From: an uncultured Bacteroides sp.
GTDB taxonomy: Bacteria > Bacteroidota > Bacteroidia > Bacteroidales > Bacteroidaceae
Length of the DNA stretch: 42,129 nt
Direction of reading: 5' to 3'
Assembly (NCBI GenBank): GCA_900553815.1
Contig: USEY01000026.1
Coordinates: 1 to 42,129 of the forward strand
Of this stretch, positions 8,643 through 17,257 are shown piece after piece; position 1 is the first letter of the stretch, and the number at the start of each line of letters is the position of its first letter. The notes under the pieces are model-generated. The model saw only the letters and a list, made by a program, of their open reading frames with translations. It did no database searches and had not been told where the DNA came from. The position numbers and the translations under genes were made by a program.

Positions 8643-8730
8643 GATGAGTCCGGAACTTATCCTACATCAGTCCGGATGTGATGTAGGATGAAGTCCGGAC
8701 TGATGGTACATCAAGTCCGACCTCATCTTA
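8643..8730. repeat. 22-bp degenerate tandem array A
   Basis: The CCG cores of AGTCCGGA-like units fall at 8650, 8672, 8695 and 8717, a spacing of 22-23 bp. Several units are palindromic (AGTCCGGACT). The array runs into the stop codon of the polyferredoxin gene. Confidence 0.75.
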
Positions 8731-10227
8731 TATCTCCCTGTGCACCTCGTGCCCTTCCACGTAAATCGCGCTGAACGGACGTGCCGGACAAAGGTTCTCG
8801 CAAGCCCCGCAGCCGATACAACGCTCCACGTTGATGGCCGGAATCTTGGGCGAATCGGGATTGGCGGCATCCGAGGGTATCATCAGTATGGCTCCCGTCG
8901 GACAATGGCGGGCACAGTTGCCGCACTCCACGCCATCGGTCAGCGGCACACAATTCTCCTTGACCCATACGGCGTGTCCTATCTGCGTGGCGGATTTCTC
9001 CGCTGCGGTTATCGGGCGTATAGCTCCGGCAGGACAGACTTCGCTGCACTTCGTACATTCCGGTCGGCAGTAGCCACGCTCATAACCCATTTCTGGCTGC
9101 ATCAGCTTCGTCAGGTCGGTGGACGGGCGAAGTACCCCGTTGGGGCATACCGACACGCAGAGCTGGCAGGCGGTGCAATGCCGGGCGAAGTCGCGTGCGC
9201 TCAATGCTCCCGGTGGCACTATCGGGGTCTTGCAGTCGGGGATTTTCTTGCTCTCGATAATCGCCAAGCCTCCGTCCACTTTCTTTTCCTGTGCCTTTAA
9301 CGCGGCAGTTGTGGCAACCAAAGCCGTGGCGGTCAGAAACGAGCGGCGGGCATCGTTGATTTGCTCTGCTGAAATTTTAGATTCAGCAGCTTTCGGTTGT
9401 GCGGCTTCCTTTGCCGGATGCTTGTAGCTGATGGCTCCCTTATGGCATTTTCCGATGCAATCCATACAAGCCACGCAACGGCTGTAATCAATCCGATGGT
9501 TGGCGATGTCGATACAAGCCGCCTTGCAATTCCGGGCACACAGTTTGCAGTTTACGCATTTGTCCTTGTCAATCACCGGCTTCAACCACGAGAAACGGGC
9601 AAGGAACCCCAGCACCGTACCTACCGGACAGATAGTATTGCAGTAAGTCCGTCCGTTCCGCCACGCCAATACTCCTATTATAATAAAGGAGAGCAAAGCG
9701 ATAAAGAAGGTCGGCAGGCTTTTCAGCCACACCTCCGTTTCATAAAAAGCGTAACTGTCGGCTCGCTCCGCAAAATAAGCGAGCAGGTTGTTCCCCCAGC
9801 CGTATATCGGGGCGAACAGGTTGCCGGCTATCCGCCCGTATGAACTGTACGGCGCGAGCAATGCCACTAATGAGCCAATCCCGGCTATCATCGCAATGAT
9901 GAAGACCGCCAGCACACTATACCGCAACCACGATTTGGCGGGAGAATAGCCGTAACGGTTCTTTTTCTGTTTCTTGCCCACCCAAGCGATGATGTCCTGC
10001 ATCACGCCTAATGGACAAATGATTGAGCAGTACACCCGTCCGAAGGCAAGTGTCAGCAGCACGAGGAACACCACAACTCCCACATTCAACGCCAAGAGCG
10101 CAGGCAGGAACTGTATTTTGGCCGTCCAGCCCAACCAAGCGTGCAGCGTCCCCGTGAAGTCGAGGAACAACAGCGTGACGGCGGTGAAGAACAGGACGGC
10201 AAGCGTCAGTCTGATTTTGCGTAACAT
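8728..10227 (-). CDS. Membrane polyferredoxin (NapH/CcoG-like 4Fe-4S protein)
   Basis: About 499 residues. The N-terminal half has about five or six transmembrane helices carrying two CxxxCP motifs (CSIICP, CNTICP) as in the NapH/RnfC-associated/CcoG-type membrane ferredoxins. It is followed by at least six Cys-rich ferredoxin motifs: CVNCKLCARNC, CVACMDCIGKC, CTACQLCVSVCP, CTKCSEVCP, CGNCARHCP and CIGCGACENLCP. Such proteins pass electrons across or along the inner membrane. I chose ATG 10227; an in-frame TTG at 10236 overlaps the stop of the RibD-like gene. It is third in the AraC operon behind box 1. I infer that it supplies electrons to the exported flavodoxins and Fe-S proteins encoded nearby. 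Confidence 0.88.
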   Translation of the reverse strand: MLRKIRLTLAVLFFTAVTLLFLDFTGTLHAWLGWTAKIQFLPALLALNVGVVVFLVLLTLAFGRVYCSIICPLGVMQDIIAWVGKKQKKNRYGYSPAKSWLRYSVLAVFIIAMIAGIGSLVALLAPYSSYGRIAGNLFAPIYGWGNNLLAYFAERADSYAFYETEVWLKSLPTFFIALLSFIIIGVLAWRNGRTYCNTICPVGTVLGFLARFSWLKPVIDKDKCVNCKLCARNCKAACIDIANHRIDYSRCVACMDCIGKCHKGAISYKHPAKEAAQPKAAESKISAEQINDARRSFLTATALVATTAALKAQEKKVDGGLAIIESKKIPDCKTPIVPPGALSARDFARHCTACQLCVSVCPNGVLRPSTDLTKLMQPEMGYERGYCRPECTKCSEVCPAGAIRPITAAEKSATQIGHAVWVKENCVPLTDGVECGNCARHCPTGAILMIPSDAANPDSPKIPAINVERCIGCGACENLCPARPFSAIYVEGHEVHREI

Positions 10228-10232
10228 ACTTC

Positions 10233-10943
10233 TCAACTGTTTTTATGGAATTTATATCGTAACCAAACCACCCCGTCCTCCATCTCTTTCACAGATAGCA
10301 GTTCAAGCGACTGCCCTTGCGAGGGATTTCCTTTGCCAATATAATGGAAGATGGATGTGGAGCCTGCTGAACCGTCGATGCCCGGATATATGACAAGGCT
10401 CAACTCGTCTATCAGTCCGGCTTGCAGGAACGCACCGTCTATGATGCCTCCGCCTTGCAGCGAGAGTGACTCCACACCGAAGGTTTCCGCCAAGGTCTGC
10501 ATCGCCGTGTGCAGGTCGTCGCCTTTCGATCCGGCGAACAGGTAGGATATGCCTTTTCTTTGAAGATACTCCAAGTAGAAAGCCGGAGCCGTTTCGGGCA
10601 GGATGCAGACGATGCTGTCGCCCCTTACGGTAGCGGATTCATAGAGAATGTCCGCATCCGGGTCGGCTACCACAAAGAGACGGGTTGAAGTGCGCTCGGC
10701 AATAAACGGTGCAGGATGAGCTAACGGCGTGGTGTCCTGCGTATGAAATTTCTTTGGAAAATAGCCTTCACACAACGTGTTCTTGCCGAACATCCAAACG
10801 TCGGTATTTAGTTGGCGACCGATGGCGGCATAGATGCCCATCAGTTCGCCTTTGCTCTTCCCATTATATGGTTCCGTCCAGCGGTCAGTCAGCAGCCGAC
10901 CATCCACGGAACCCATTACGTGACAAATAATTTGCGGGTACAT
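10233..10943 (-). CDS. RibD C-terminal/dihydrofolate-reductase-like protein
   Basis: A 236-residue cytosolic protein of the RibD_C (DHFR-like) superfamily, NADPH-dependent reductases. The N-terminus PQIICHVMGSVDGRLL has the conserved strand with SxDG. LQGGGIIDGAFLQAGLIDEL (~175-194) is the NADPH-binding glycine motif, and LVIYPGIDG follows as usual. It is a stand-alone reductase without the RibD deaminase domain and outside a riboflavin operon, so it is probably not RibD itself. It lies between the AraC gene (7-bp gap) and the polyferredoxin (5-bp gap) in one operon. The substrate is unknown. Confidence 0.88.
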   Translation of the reverse strand: MYPQIICHVMGSVDGRLLTDRWTEPYNGKSKGELMGIYAAIGRQLNTDVWMFGKNTLCEGYFPKKFHTQDTTPLAHPAPFIAERTSTRLFVVADPDADILYESATVRGDSIVCILPETAPAFYLEYLQRKGISYLFAGSKGDDLHTAMQTLAETFGVESLSLQGGGIIDGAFLQAGLIDELSLVIYPGIDGSAGSTSIFHYIGKGNPSQGQSLELLSVKEMEDGVVWLRYKFHKNS

Positions 10944-10950
10944 ATCGTTA

Positions 10951-11856
10951 TCAATTTAGTTTATAATCCGGGGTCAATAGATAGTGCTCAGGTTGGCATC
11001 CGAATACCTGCCGATATAAAAGAGCCAACAGGCGTGGCTGATAGAAGCCGAACTCTCCGGCAACCTGTTCCAACGGACAGCCTTCCTTGTGGACACGCTT
11101 TTTGATGTACTCCATCATTCTGATGCGTATATATTCGGCAAGCGTTTTCCCGGTTTCTGCCCGTACAAAGTCGTTCAAGTACGCAGGTGAAAGGGAGGAC
11201 AAAGCGGATTCTACCTTACTTATACCGCCTTCCACAGACTTTTGTCCGCATAATGAAAAATATTGGGAAAGCGTTTTGTCCAGCTTCTCCATATATTCCC
11301 CGTCAATGTCGGTGCGGCAGGCAAATTGCCGTTCATAGAAACGAACGCAGTAGTCCAACAGCAGTTCCAGCCCGGCAGATACAAGGCGTAGGCTGTGGCG
11401 GTCAATATCGCGCCGCAGTTCCTCGTGGAGATGTTCCAGACGGTCTTGCACGATGCGCTTCTCTTGCAAGGAAAGGTGCAAAGACTCGTTCTCCCGGTAA
11501 TCGAAGAACGTATAGTCGGTTTTCTTGAACACAAGGCTTTTGGTGCTGAACAGCTCCGGGTGGAACAAAATACCGGATATGCTCCCGTCCACGGCATCCT
11601 CCCGGCAGACGCGCACGATGTCGCCCGGCTTCGTAAATACCAGCGTGCCATATTGGAAATCGGCGCACTTTCTGCCATAACGCGCTTCGCCGCATCGTGT
11701 CTGGACAAAGCGGATGGCGTAGAAGTTGCCCGTAAAGCATAATGTGCCGTCGTCCTCCAAGCGTGCCGGGTCGATGACGGCCACTTCCGGGTGCAACGTC
11801 GGCTGCCGCATCTGTTTGTTAAACTCGTCTATGGTAAATGTCCGTATATCGTTCAT
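10951..11856 (-). CDS. AraC-family transcription regulator (autoregulated candidate)
   Basis: About 301 residues. The N-terminal half is a cupin-like effector domain (FTGNFYAIRFVQTRCGEARYG, YGTLVFTKPGD), a linker follows, and the C-terminal ~100 residues hold two helix-turn-helix motifs (SPAYLNDFVRAETGKTLAEYIR; VAGEFGFYQPRLLALLYRQVFG) ending in the AraC signature region. The open frame extends upstream to a GTG at 11916, but that codon lies within promoter box 1 and upstream of its -7 element, so ATG 11856 is the start. It is the first gene of its operon and lies behind the same box as the enzyme operons, which suggests autoregulation. It is a distant paralogue of the AraC protein at 28255, and the more likely master regulator of the boxes. 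Confidence 0.9.
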   Translation of the reverse strand: MNDIRTFTIDEFNKQMRQPTLHPEVAVIDPARLEDDGTLCFTGNFYAIRFVQTRCGEARYGRKCADFQYGTLVFTKPGDIVRVCREDAVDGSISGILFHPELFSTKSLVFKKTDYTFFDYRENESLHLSLQEKRIVQDRLEHLHEELRRDIDRHSLRLVSAGLELLLDYCVRFYERQFACRTDIDGEYMEKLDKTLSQYFSLCGQKSVEGGISKVESALSSLSPAYLNDFVRAETGKTLAEYIRIRMMEYIKKRVHKEGCPLEQVAGEFGFYQPRLLALLYRQVFGCQPEHYLLTPDYKLN

Positions 11857-11880
11857 TACTATTTGTTTTATGTCTTGATA

Positions 11881-11948
11881 CAAAAATACCGCTTCCGCCG
11901 TGGCGCGTCCATACACAGATTACGGATTGAAGCACCAATTTCGACGAA
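11881..11948 (-). promoter_or_regulatory. Promoter with conserved regulon box, copy 1
   Basis: Minus-strand -7 element TATTTTTG (11888-11881). Box from 11948 to 11907 reading TTGGTGCTTC, AATCCGTAATC and TGTGTATGGAC in sequence. The GGAC end lies 18 bp before the -7. It drives AraC, the RibD-like gene and the polyferredoxin. Confidence 0.8.
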
Positions 11949-11983
11949 AGCGGCAAGAGAGCTTTACTAAAGGTCAGGCCTTT

Positions 11984-12055
11984 GGCTACCTCACCTCGGA
12001 CTTGAGGGTATCTCATGTCCGACCTGAGCCTACCTCATGTCCGGGATGAGATAAG
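11984..12055. repeat. 22-bp degenerate tandem array B
   Basis: TCGG/TCCG cores at 11996, 12018 and 12040, an exact spacing of 22 bp, with TCATGTCCGACCTGAG-like units that can form small hairpins. It ends at the stop codon of the hydrolase gene (12057), and box 1 lies just to its left. Confidence 0.72.
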
Positions 12056-12056
12056 T

Positions 12057-13175
12057 TCATTCCAGATGTTTTCCAAAGAACTCCGTCAGCTTGCCCACAG
12101 CCTTGTCCACATACTTCGGCATCCAATATGTCTGGATGTGCCTTGCGCCGGGGATGAGATACAGTTCCTTGTTGTCCGTCCCCGTGGCTTTGCTGAAACA
12201 TTGTTCGGTCATATAGAACGTGTCGGCAAGACTGCCCGCCATCATCAGGAGCGGCTGGTTGATGAGGTACATCCCTTCGCTGGCATCAAACGCCATCAAG
12301 TCCATCAGACTGCTTTTGGTATAGCGGAAGGTGGAGCCGGGATGCGCGTGTGTCTGGAGGTAATACTCATAGCCGTCGCGGTAGAGGTCAAAAGGGAGCT
12401 GCTTCGCCTGCTCCGGCGAGATGCCGCTCATATCGCCCACATATTCCGGTGCTTCGCCGTTTGCCTCCTTCTGACGGGCGGCACAGGCATCGGCGAGACG
12501 TTGCTGCACATCATTCATCTGCGAATCAAGGAAACCATTGCGCCGCACCAGTCCGGAGTTGAACATACTGAGCGTAGCGACCGCCTTGAAGCGTTTGTCC
12601 GTCTGCGCGGCTTTCAACGTATAGCCGCCACCGCCGCAGATGCCGAGGATGCCGATGCGGTTGGCATCCACTCCGGGATATTGCGTCAGGATGTCGGCGG
12701 CACGGTGTATGTCCTCGATGCGGTTGGCCGGCTTGTCCACGTTACGCGGCTCGCCCTCGCTTCCGCCCTGATAGGCTGCATCAAAGGCAAGGCAGATGTA
12801 GCCCTGCTCTGCCATCCGTTGGCTGTACAGACCTGCCACCTGCTCCTTACAGCCTCCGTTGGGATGCGCCACGACAAGAGCGGGATAGGTTTTCGCCGTA
12901 TCATAACCGGCAGGGGTATAAACATTGGCAACCATCGTCAAACCGTTCAATTCGTAGGTGATGCGATGAATGTTCACCTTGCCCGGCTCGTTCTTCGTAA
13001 TAGCCCCTTGATAAACAAGTCCGAAAGGATTGCTGTTGGGACTTTTTATCGTTTTGAAATCAACTACGGCAAAAGGTTCTGCCACCTTTTGCTCGACCGT
13101 GTTCATTGCGTTGGTCGTGCCACAAAAAAACAAGGAAAGACACAACGCGGCAGTTAAAAATCTATTCATATTCAT
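12057..13175 (-). CDS. Exported alpha/beta hydrolase with Cys nucleophile
   Basis: 372 residues with a Sec signal peptide ending near residue 23 (FFCGTTNA). An alpha/beta-hydrolase core follows: HPNGG oxyanion region, nucleophile elbow GICGGGG, acid in AGSLADT, and His in GARHIQTYW. The nucleophile is Cys, not Ser, as in dienelactone-hydrolase-like enzymes and the E. coli YcjY type, so a thiol hydrolase acting on lactones or activated esters is plausible. It is the last gene of the operon that starts at box 2 (13 bp behind an aldo/keto reductase) and is followed by a 22-bp repeat array. I set the start at ATG 13175; the frame has a GTG one codon upstream. Confidence 0.88.
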   Translation of the reverse strand: MNMNRFLTAALCLSLFFCGTTNAMNTVEQKVAEPFAVVDFKTIKSPNSNPFGLVYQGAITKNEPGKVNIHRITYELNGLTMVANVYTPAGYDTAKTYPALVVAHPNGGCKEQVAGLYSQRMAEQGYICLAFDAAYQGGSEGEPRNVDKPANRIEDIHRAADILTQYPGVDANRIGILGICGGGGYTLKAAQTDKRFKAVATLSMFNSGLVRRNGFLDSQMNDVQQRLADACAARQKEANGEAPEYVGDMSGISPEQAKQLPFDLYRDGYEYYLQTHAHPGSTFRYTKSSLMDLMAFDASEGMYLINQPLLMMAGSLADTFYMTEQCFSKATGTDNKELYLIPGARHIQTYWMPKYVDKAVGKLTEFFGKHLE

Positions 13176-13190
13176 CACATTTTTATTCTT

Positions 13191-14357
13191 TTAATTGGAC
13201 TCATTCGATGCAGCAGGCGTATAAGTGTGGTCGTATGTGTAATCCTGAAAGTTTCCGAAACTCCAGTCGCCATAGGAAATGTTGAACGACCTTCCTGCAT
13301 CGCCAAGGTCAATGGCACGGATGGCCGCCATTTCCTCATCGGACAGTTCAAAGTCGAAGATGCTGATGTTTTCAAGGATGTGGTCGGGGTTTGTCGAACC
13401 GGGAACAGGACAAAGACCTTCCTGCATATGCCAGCGGAGGATAATCTGATAGACCGATTTCCCGTGTGCGGCGGCTATCTGCCGGAGTGTGGCATTATCA
13501 ACGTCACCTCTGTTGTGATTTAGCGGATACCAGCATTCCACCTGAATATCATAGTTGTCCGCATAGAGCTGTCTGGCCTCCTTTCGTTGGGCAAGCGGGT
13601 GGCATTCTATCTGCGCCACTTGCGGCTTGATTTCCGCATTTTGCATAATATAGTTGAACGCTTCCATACGGTTGTCGAAATTGCTGATGCCGAGCGCACG
13701 TATTCGGCCTGCCTTATACTCCTTTTCCATTACGCGCCAGCAGGAAAGTATATCCTCCAACGTGCCGGCGGGGTGATGAATATACACAAGGTCGATGTAA
13801 TCCACTTGCAACCGTTGGAGCATTCCCTCAAACGCATTCTGCGCATCCGCAAGATTTCCCGATATTTTGCTTGTCAGCCAGATTTCTTCCCGTGGGACAC
13901 CGCTTTCACGTATTCCCCAGCCCACACCGCGTTCATTGTAGTAGAACATAGCATCGTCCAGATGACGATAGCCCGACTGGAGTGCCGAGATGACCATGCC
14001 ACGGACCGTCTCGTTAAGCTCTTGCCGCTGGCTGGCACCTTCCATACTCTGCACTTGGGTTCCCAGTCCGAAACGGGGCATCATAATACCATTGTTCAGC
14101 CTGACAAGCGGAACTCCGGCAACCGATGTGATATGGGATACCGCCTGCGGACCTCCATCGGAAGTGTCGCCGCCCGGTGCAGGTTGGGTCACTTCATGGT
14201 CGAAATTACTGGCAATGGTATCGTTCTCTCCACCGTCGATTTCCGTACCCGGTTCTTCCGCAATGTTGCTTTCCGAATCTCCGCACGAAGGCAGGACAAG
14301 CATACCAAGCAGCAAAGCGGATGCTGCCATAAGCTTTGATAAACAGGTTGTTTTCAT
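13191..14357 (-). CDS. Lipoprotein aldo/keto reductase
   Basis: 388 residues from ATG 14357; an in-frame ATG at 14384 would add nine residues, but the lipoprotein signal (MKTTCLSK... LPSC, lipid Cys25) is better from 14357. A low-complexity acidic linker follows, then an AKR barrel starting VPLVRLNNGIMMPRFGLGT. Catalytic residues are Asp and Tyr in HLDDAMFYYNE, Lys in LTSK and His in VYIHHP. The canonical IDTA is LDDA here. The cofactor end VPGSTNPDHILENI is typical. It is a DkgA-like reductase moved to the envelope. It is closely related to the AKR at 22952. It sits behind the alcohol dehydrogenase in the box 2 operon. How NADPH would reach it outside the cytoplasm is unclear. Confidence 0.87.
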   Translation of the reverse strand: MKTTCLSKLMAASALLLGMLVLPSCGDSESNIAEEPGTEIDGGENDTIASNFDHEVTQPAPGGDTSDGGPQAVSHITSVAGVPLVRLNNGIMMPRFGLGTQVQSMEGASQRQELNETVRGMVISALQSGYRHLDDAMFYYNERGVGWGIRESGVPREEIWLTSKISGNLADAQNAFEGMLQRLQVDYIDLVYIHHPAGTLEDILSCWRVMEKEYKAGRIRALGISNFDNRMEAFNYIMQNAEIKPQVAQIECHPLAQRKEARQLYADNYDIQVECWYPLNHNRGDVDNATLRQIAAAHGKSVYQIILRWHMQEGLCPVPGSTNPDHILENISIFDFELSDEEMAAIRAIDLGDAGRSFNISYGDWSFGNFQDYTYDHTYTPAASNESN

Positions 14358-14388
14358 TTTCTTCTTATTTGATAAATTCCACATTATA

Positions 14389-15564
14389 TTATTTACACTC
14401 TTTCAACACCTCAAACAATTCATCCCGTGTGAACTGCTTGCAACATCCCGGCATCAGCAGGCAGGTGTCGGCAGCAGCACGAAGCACGCTCTCGTCTGTA
14501 ATGCCCAACTCGCTCCAACGGGTAGGTAGGCCTATTTCCTTAATGAAGGCTTCGAGCGCATCGATGCCAAGGGCGGCGGTCTGTTCTACGATATCGCCTT
14601 TCACATTCCACACCCGTTCTGCCATACGCGCCAGCTTCTCCTTGCCTTCATTCAGCAAGTGACGGTAGAGCGAGGGATGGATGACTGCCAATGCCCGACC
14701 GTGGTTGCAGTCGGTGTAAGCACCCACGGCATGTTCCAGCATATGGCATTGGAAGTCGGTCTGCTTGCCCAACTTCAGCAGGCTGTTTTCGGCAAGGGCA
14801 GAGTCCCACATCAGTTCGCCACGGGCAAAGTCGTTGTCCGGGTCGGCTATCAGGGTACGGAGGTTCTTGATGACGTTGCGCATCACCGCCTCGTTGATTT
14901 CATCAGAGAGGTTGTCCGTCTGCGGCTTGCCCATATAGGTTTCCATACAGTGGCTCAATGTGTCGAATGCGCCGCTGATGACTTGTCCCATCGGAAGGGT
15001 TTTCGTCAAGTCGCTGTCCAAGACGGCGAAGTTGTGGTAAGCCCCAACCAGCGGCTGTTTCAGCTTCTTTTCGGTGTGGGTGATGACCGCCCCGTTGTTC
15101 TGCTCGGCTCCGGTTCCAGATGCCGTGACGACAGCGCCCATCGGCACGAACTCCGTAGGATATTGATGCTTTGCGTACTGCATCTCCCAGATGTCCTCGT
15201 CTAATTTTGCTTGTGCAGACACTATCTTGCAGCAGTCGATGACCGACCCTCCGCCCACGGCAAGGATGAAGTCTATACTGTTTTCACGCACCAGCCGTGC
15301 ACCCTCCTGCACCTTGGCATAGGTAGGATTGGGCATAATTCCGCCGAAGTCCACCACATCCTTTCCGCACTCGTGCAGCCAATCCACAACCTTGTCATAC
15401 AATCCCGTGCGTTTCAGCGAGCCGCCACCGTATGCTAACAGCACATTCTTGCCCACAAGTCTCATTTCTTCTTTTATCGCGCCCTCGGCGCACCCCTTGC
15501 CAAAATGTTGGCGGACGGGATATTGATATGTAAAATTGTTCATCTTTTTTCTATTTTTTATCAT
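14389..15564 (-). CDS. Iron-containing alcohol dehydrogenase, YqhD/BDH-like
   Basis: A 391-residue group III metal alcohol dehydrogenase in the cytoplasm, likely an NADPH-dependent aldehyde reductase. The N-terminus (NFTYQYPVRQHFGKG) is the usual YqhD/BDH start. The GGGSVIDCCK nucleotide motif is visible, as are the metal ligands in LDSDLTKTLP...GAFDTLSHCME and HMLEHAVGAYTDCNHGRAL (Asp-His-His-His). ATG 15564 overlaps the stop of the upstream esterase by 4 bp (ATGA), showing translational coupling. In E. coli YqhD detoxifies aldehydes and is activated by the AraC-type regulator YqhC next to dkgA; here it again sits with DkgA-like reductases and AraC regulators. Confidence 0.93.
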   Translation of the reverse strand: MIKNRKKMNNFTYQYPVRQHFGKGCAEGAIKEEMRLVGKNVLLAYGGGSLKRTGLYDKVVDWLHECGKDVVDFGGIMPNPTYAKVQEGARLVRENSIDFILAVGGGSVIDCCKIVSAQAKLDEDIWEMQYAKHQYPTEFVPMGAVVTASGTGAEQNNGAVITHTEKKLKQPLVGAYHNFAVLDSDLTKTLPMGQVISGAFDTLSHCMETYMGKPQTDNLSDEINEAVMRNVIKNLRTLIADPDNDFARGELMWDSALAENSLLKLGKQTDFQCHMLEHAVGAYTDCNHGRALAVIHPSLYRHLLNEGKEKLARMAERVWNVKGDIVEQTAALGIDALEAFIKEIGLPTRWSELGITDESVLRAAADTCLLMPGCCKQFTRDELFEVLKECK

Positions 15565-16580
15565 TCATCATTTTTCGGGAAAAAGAACGGAAGCGCATTG
15601 TAGATGTATTCCATTGTCGGACGGTATTCGTGCCGTGCCCCTTTTTTTTCGTGGAAAGTCATATTGTCCGTGTTGAACACCTCCGGCAAGCGTGCCATCC
15701 CTTCGATTTGCAGCAAGGTTTCGCTGTATGCCGAATCACTTGTTCCGCTTGCCGCCCAAATATAGAACCCAGTGCCGGCGTATGCGGATTGTCGCACCTT
15801 GTCAGCAAGATAAGCCGCCGTTTCATCGGGGCGGTTCATTCCGGCAAACCTGCCCAACGACCAGCAGTCACCGCTAATGGGCATAAACCACTTGAACGCA
15901 TCGAGTGTCTCGTCGAAGGCATACCAAGTCGTAACCGCACCCATTGAGAAACCGCCGATGGCACGATGTTCACGGGAAGCCTCGATGCCTTCCGCATCCG
16001 TGGTTTCAGCGTATGTACGGTATCGGCTTTCTACCACGGGAATCAGGTCGTTCACCAATTCCTGCGGCAAAGCACGGCAATACGGGTCGGCATCCGTATA
16101 ATTGGCTGTGGGCTGGCCGTAGTTGTAGGTAGGTGTGACGACAATCATCGGGTCGATATCGCCGTGGGCAATCATCTGGTCAAGCAGTTTGCGGAGCATA
16201 CCGTTTTCTGTCTCGAAATAGGTGGAAGCCGTGCCGTAATGCCCGTGTACGAGGTACATAATGTTGTACCGTTCCTGCCCGTCATAGCCGTAGGGCAGAT
16301 AGACGTATGCCGTGTTCGTCCGTGCTGCGCCGCTGCCTTCCGCATAGTCGCGTGTGTTGTAGTCCACACGGACAATGCTGCCACGCTGTTCCGCTTCCTG
16401 TTCGTATCCGTCAGGGATGGGAGTCGTTTCACTGACAAGTTCCACTTCGGATGAAGGTGTACCGGAGTTGCCCGGAACGGACGAATTGCCCGTTTCCGGT
16501 AAGGTATCATCCGTACCACATCCGGCAAGAAACGCTACGAGAAAAAGCGGCAGTACCATATATAAACAGCACGTTTTCAT
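15561..16580 (-). CDS. Lipoprotein esterase (esterase D/feruloyl esterase-like)
   Basis: 339 residues from ATG 16580, which overlaps the stop of the flavodoxin gene by 4 bp (ATGA). Signal peptide II with lipobox LAGC (Cys21). The rest is a putative-esterase (PF00756-type) alpha/beta-hydrolase: YLPYGYDGQERYNIMYLVHGHYGT, nucleophile Ser in GGFSMGAVT, and His in KGARHEYRP near the C-terminus. Such domains occur as acetyl, feruloyl or formylglutathione esterases. The frame extends to 16610, but the 4-bp overlap and the clean lipoprotein signal favour 16580. It is the central gene of the box 2 operon. Confidence 0.87.
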   Translation of the reverse strand: MKTCCLYMVLPLFLVAFLAGCGTDDTLPETGNSSVPGNSGTPSSEVELVSETTPIPDGYEQEAEQRGSIVRVDYNTRDYAEGSGAARTNTAYVYLPYGYDGQERYNIMYLVHGHYGTASTYFETENGMLRKLLDQMIAHGDIDPMIVVTPTYNYGQPTANYTDADPYCRALPQELVNDLIPVVESRYRTYAETTDAEGIEASREHRAIGGFSMGAVTTWYAFDETLDAFKWFMPISGDCWSLGRFAGMNRPDETAAYLADKVRQSAYAGTGFYIWAASGTSDSAYSETLLQIEGMARLPEVFNTDNMTFHEKKGARHEYRPTMEYIYNALPFFFPKNDE

Positions 16581-17242
16581 TGTTCTGACATTCCTATCCG
16601 TCCGAGCCATTCACGTATGCCGTCTGCCGAACCTGCCACGCTGTTGCGCGAAATGCTGTAACCGTCCACCATCGTGGCGTTTGGCTCCATTCCGGCAATG
16701 TCGTCCACCGTGCCGCTCCATCCGCTTCCGCCGTGGGACGAGAAAGGGATGAGCGTCTTGCCCGTAAAGTCGTATTCATCAAAGAACGAATACATCGCCA
16801 TCGGCATCTGATACCACCAGATGGGATAGCCCACGAAGATGACATCGTAATCATCGAAGTTCTCAATCTCCGTGGCAAGAGCCGGACGGATGTCGTTCTG
16901 CCGCTCGTTGTCGGCTTGTGATGCCAAATCGTCGAAATTGCCCGGATAGGGCGTTGCCGTCTGTATCCGTACAACGTCGGCACCGGTGGCTTCGCTGATG
17001 ACCATCGCCATATATTCCACACTGCCGTACAAGTCGCCGTTCACAATCACACGACTGGCGGAAGTGCTGGCATCCACACCGTCCGGCAAAGGCTCGGAGA
17101 AGTAGGCAACAAGTACATTGTGATTGGTTCCGGGCACTACTTCTTCGGTAGGGACATCTATGTCGTTATCTTCATTGTCACCACAAGAGGCGAATGCCAG
17201 CGTTGCGCAAAGCAAAGTGAAAGGAATAAAATACCGTATCAT
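16577..17242 (-). CDS. Lipoprotein flavodoxin
   Basis: 221 residues. Lipoprotein signal MIRYFIPFTLLCATLAFASC (Cys20), an acidic linker, then a flavodoxin fold of the Flavodoxin_4 type: VLVAYFSEP (FMN phosphate loop region), VFVGYPIWWYQMPMAMYSFFDEYDF, TLIPFSSHGGSG. The core insertion between strand 1 and helix 1 differs from the two flavodoxins upstream. Flavodoxins are normally cytosolic FMN electron carriers, so export as a lipoprotein is unusual. It lies 15 bp behind the next flavodoxin and overlaps the esterase gene by 4 bp. Confidence 0.88.
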   Translation of the reverse strand: MIRYFIPFTLLCATLAFASCGDNEDNDIDVPTEEVVPGTNHNVLVAYFSEPLPDGVDASTSASRVIVNGDLYGSVEYMAMVISEATGADVVRIQTATPYPGNFDDLASQADNERQNDIRPALATEIENFDDYDVIFVGYPIWWYQMPMAMYSFFDEYDFTGKTLIPFSSHGGSGWSGTVDDIAGMEPNATMVDGYSISRNSVAGSADGIREWLGRIGMSEQ

Positions 17243-17257
17243 CTGCCAGTCCTTCTT

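Noticed and set aside
8480..8730. CRISPR array
   Set aside because: Units are degenerate, palindromic and adjacent without unique spacers; no cas genes nearby.
10233..10943. Riboflavin biosynthesis ribD
   Set aside because: Only the DHFR-like half is present, with no deaminase domain and no riboflavin gene or FMN riboswitch nearby.
12015..13157. Long plus-strand frame opposite the hydrolase gene (and many similar antisense frames across 4480-28000)
   Set aside because: Shadow of a well-supported minus-strand gene; no domain pattern, no promoter.
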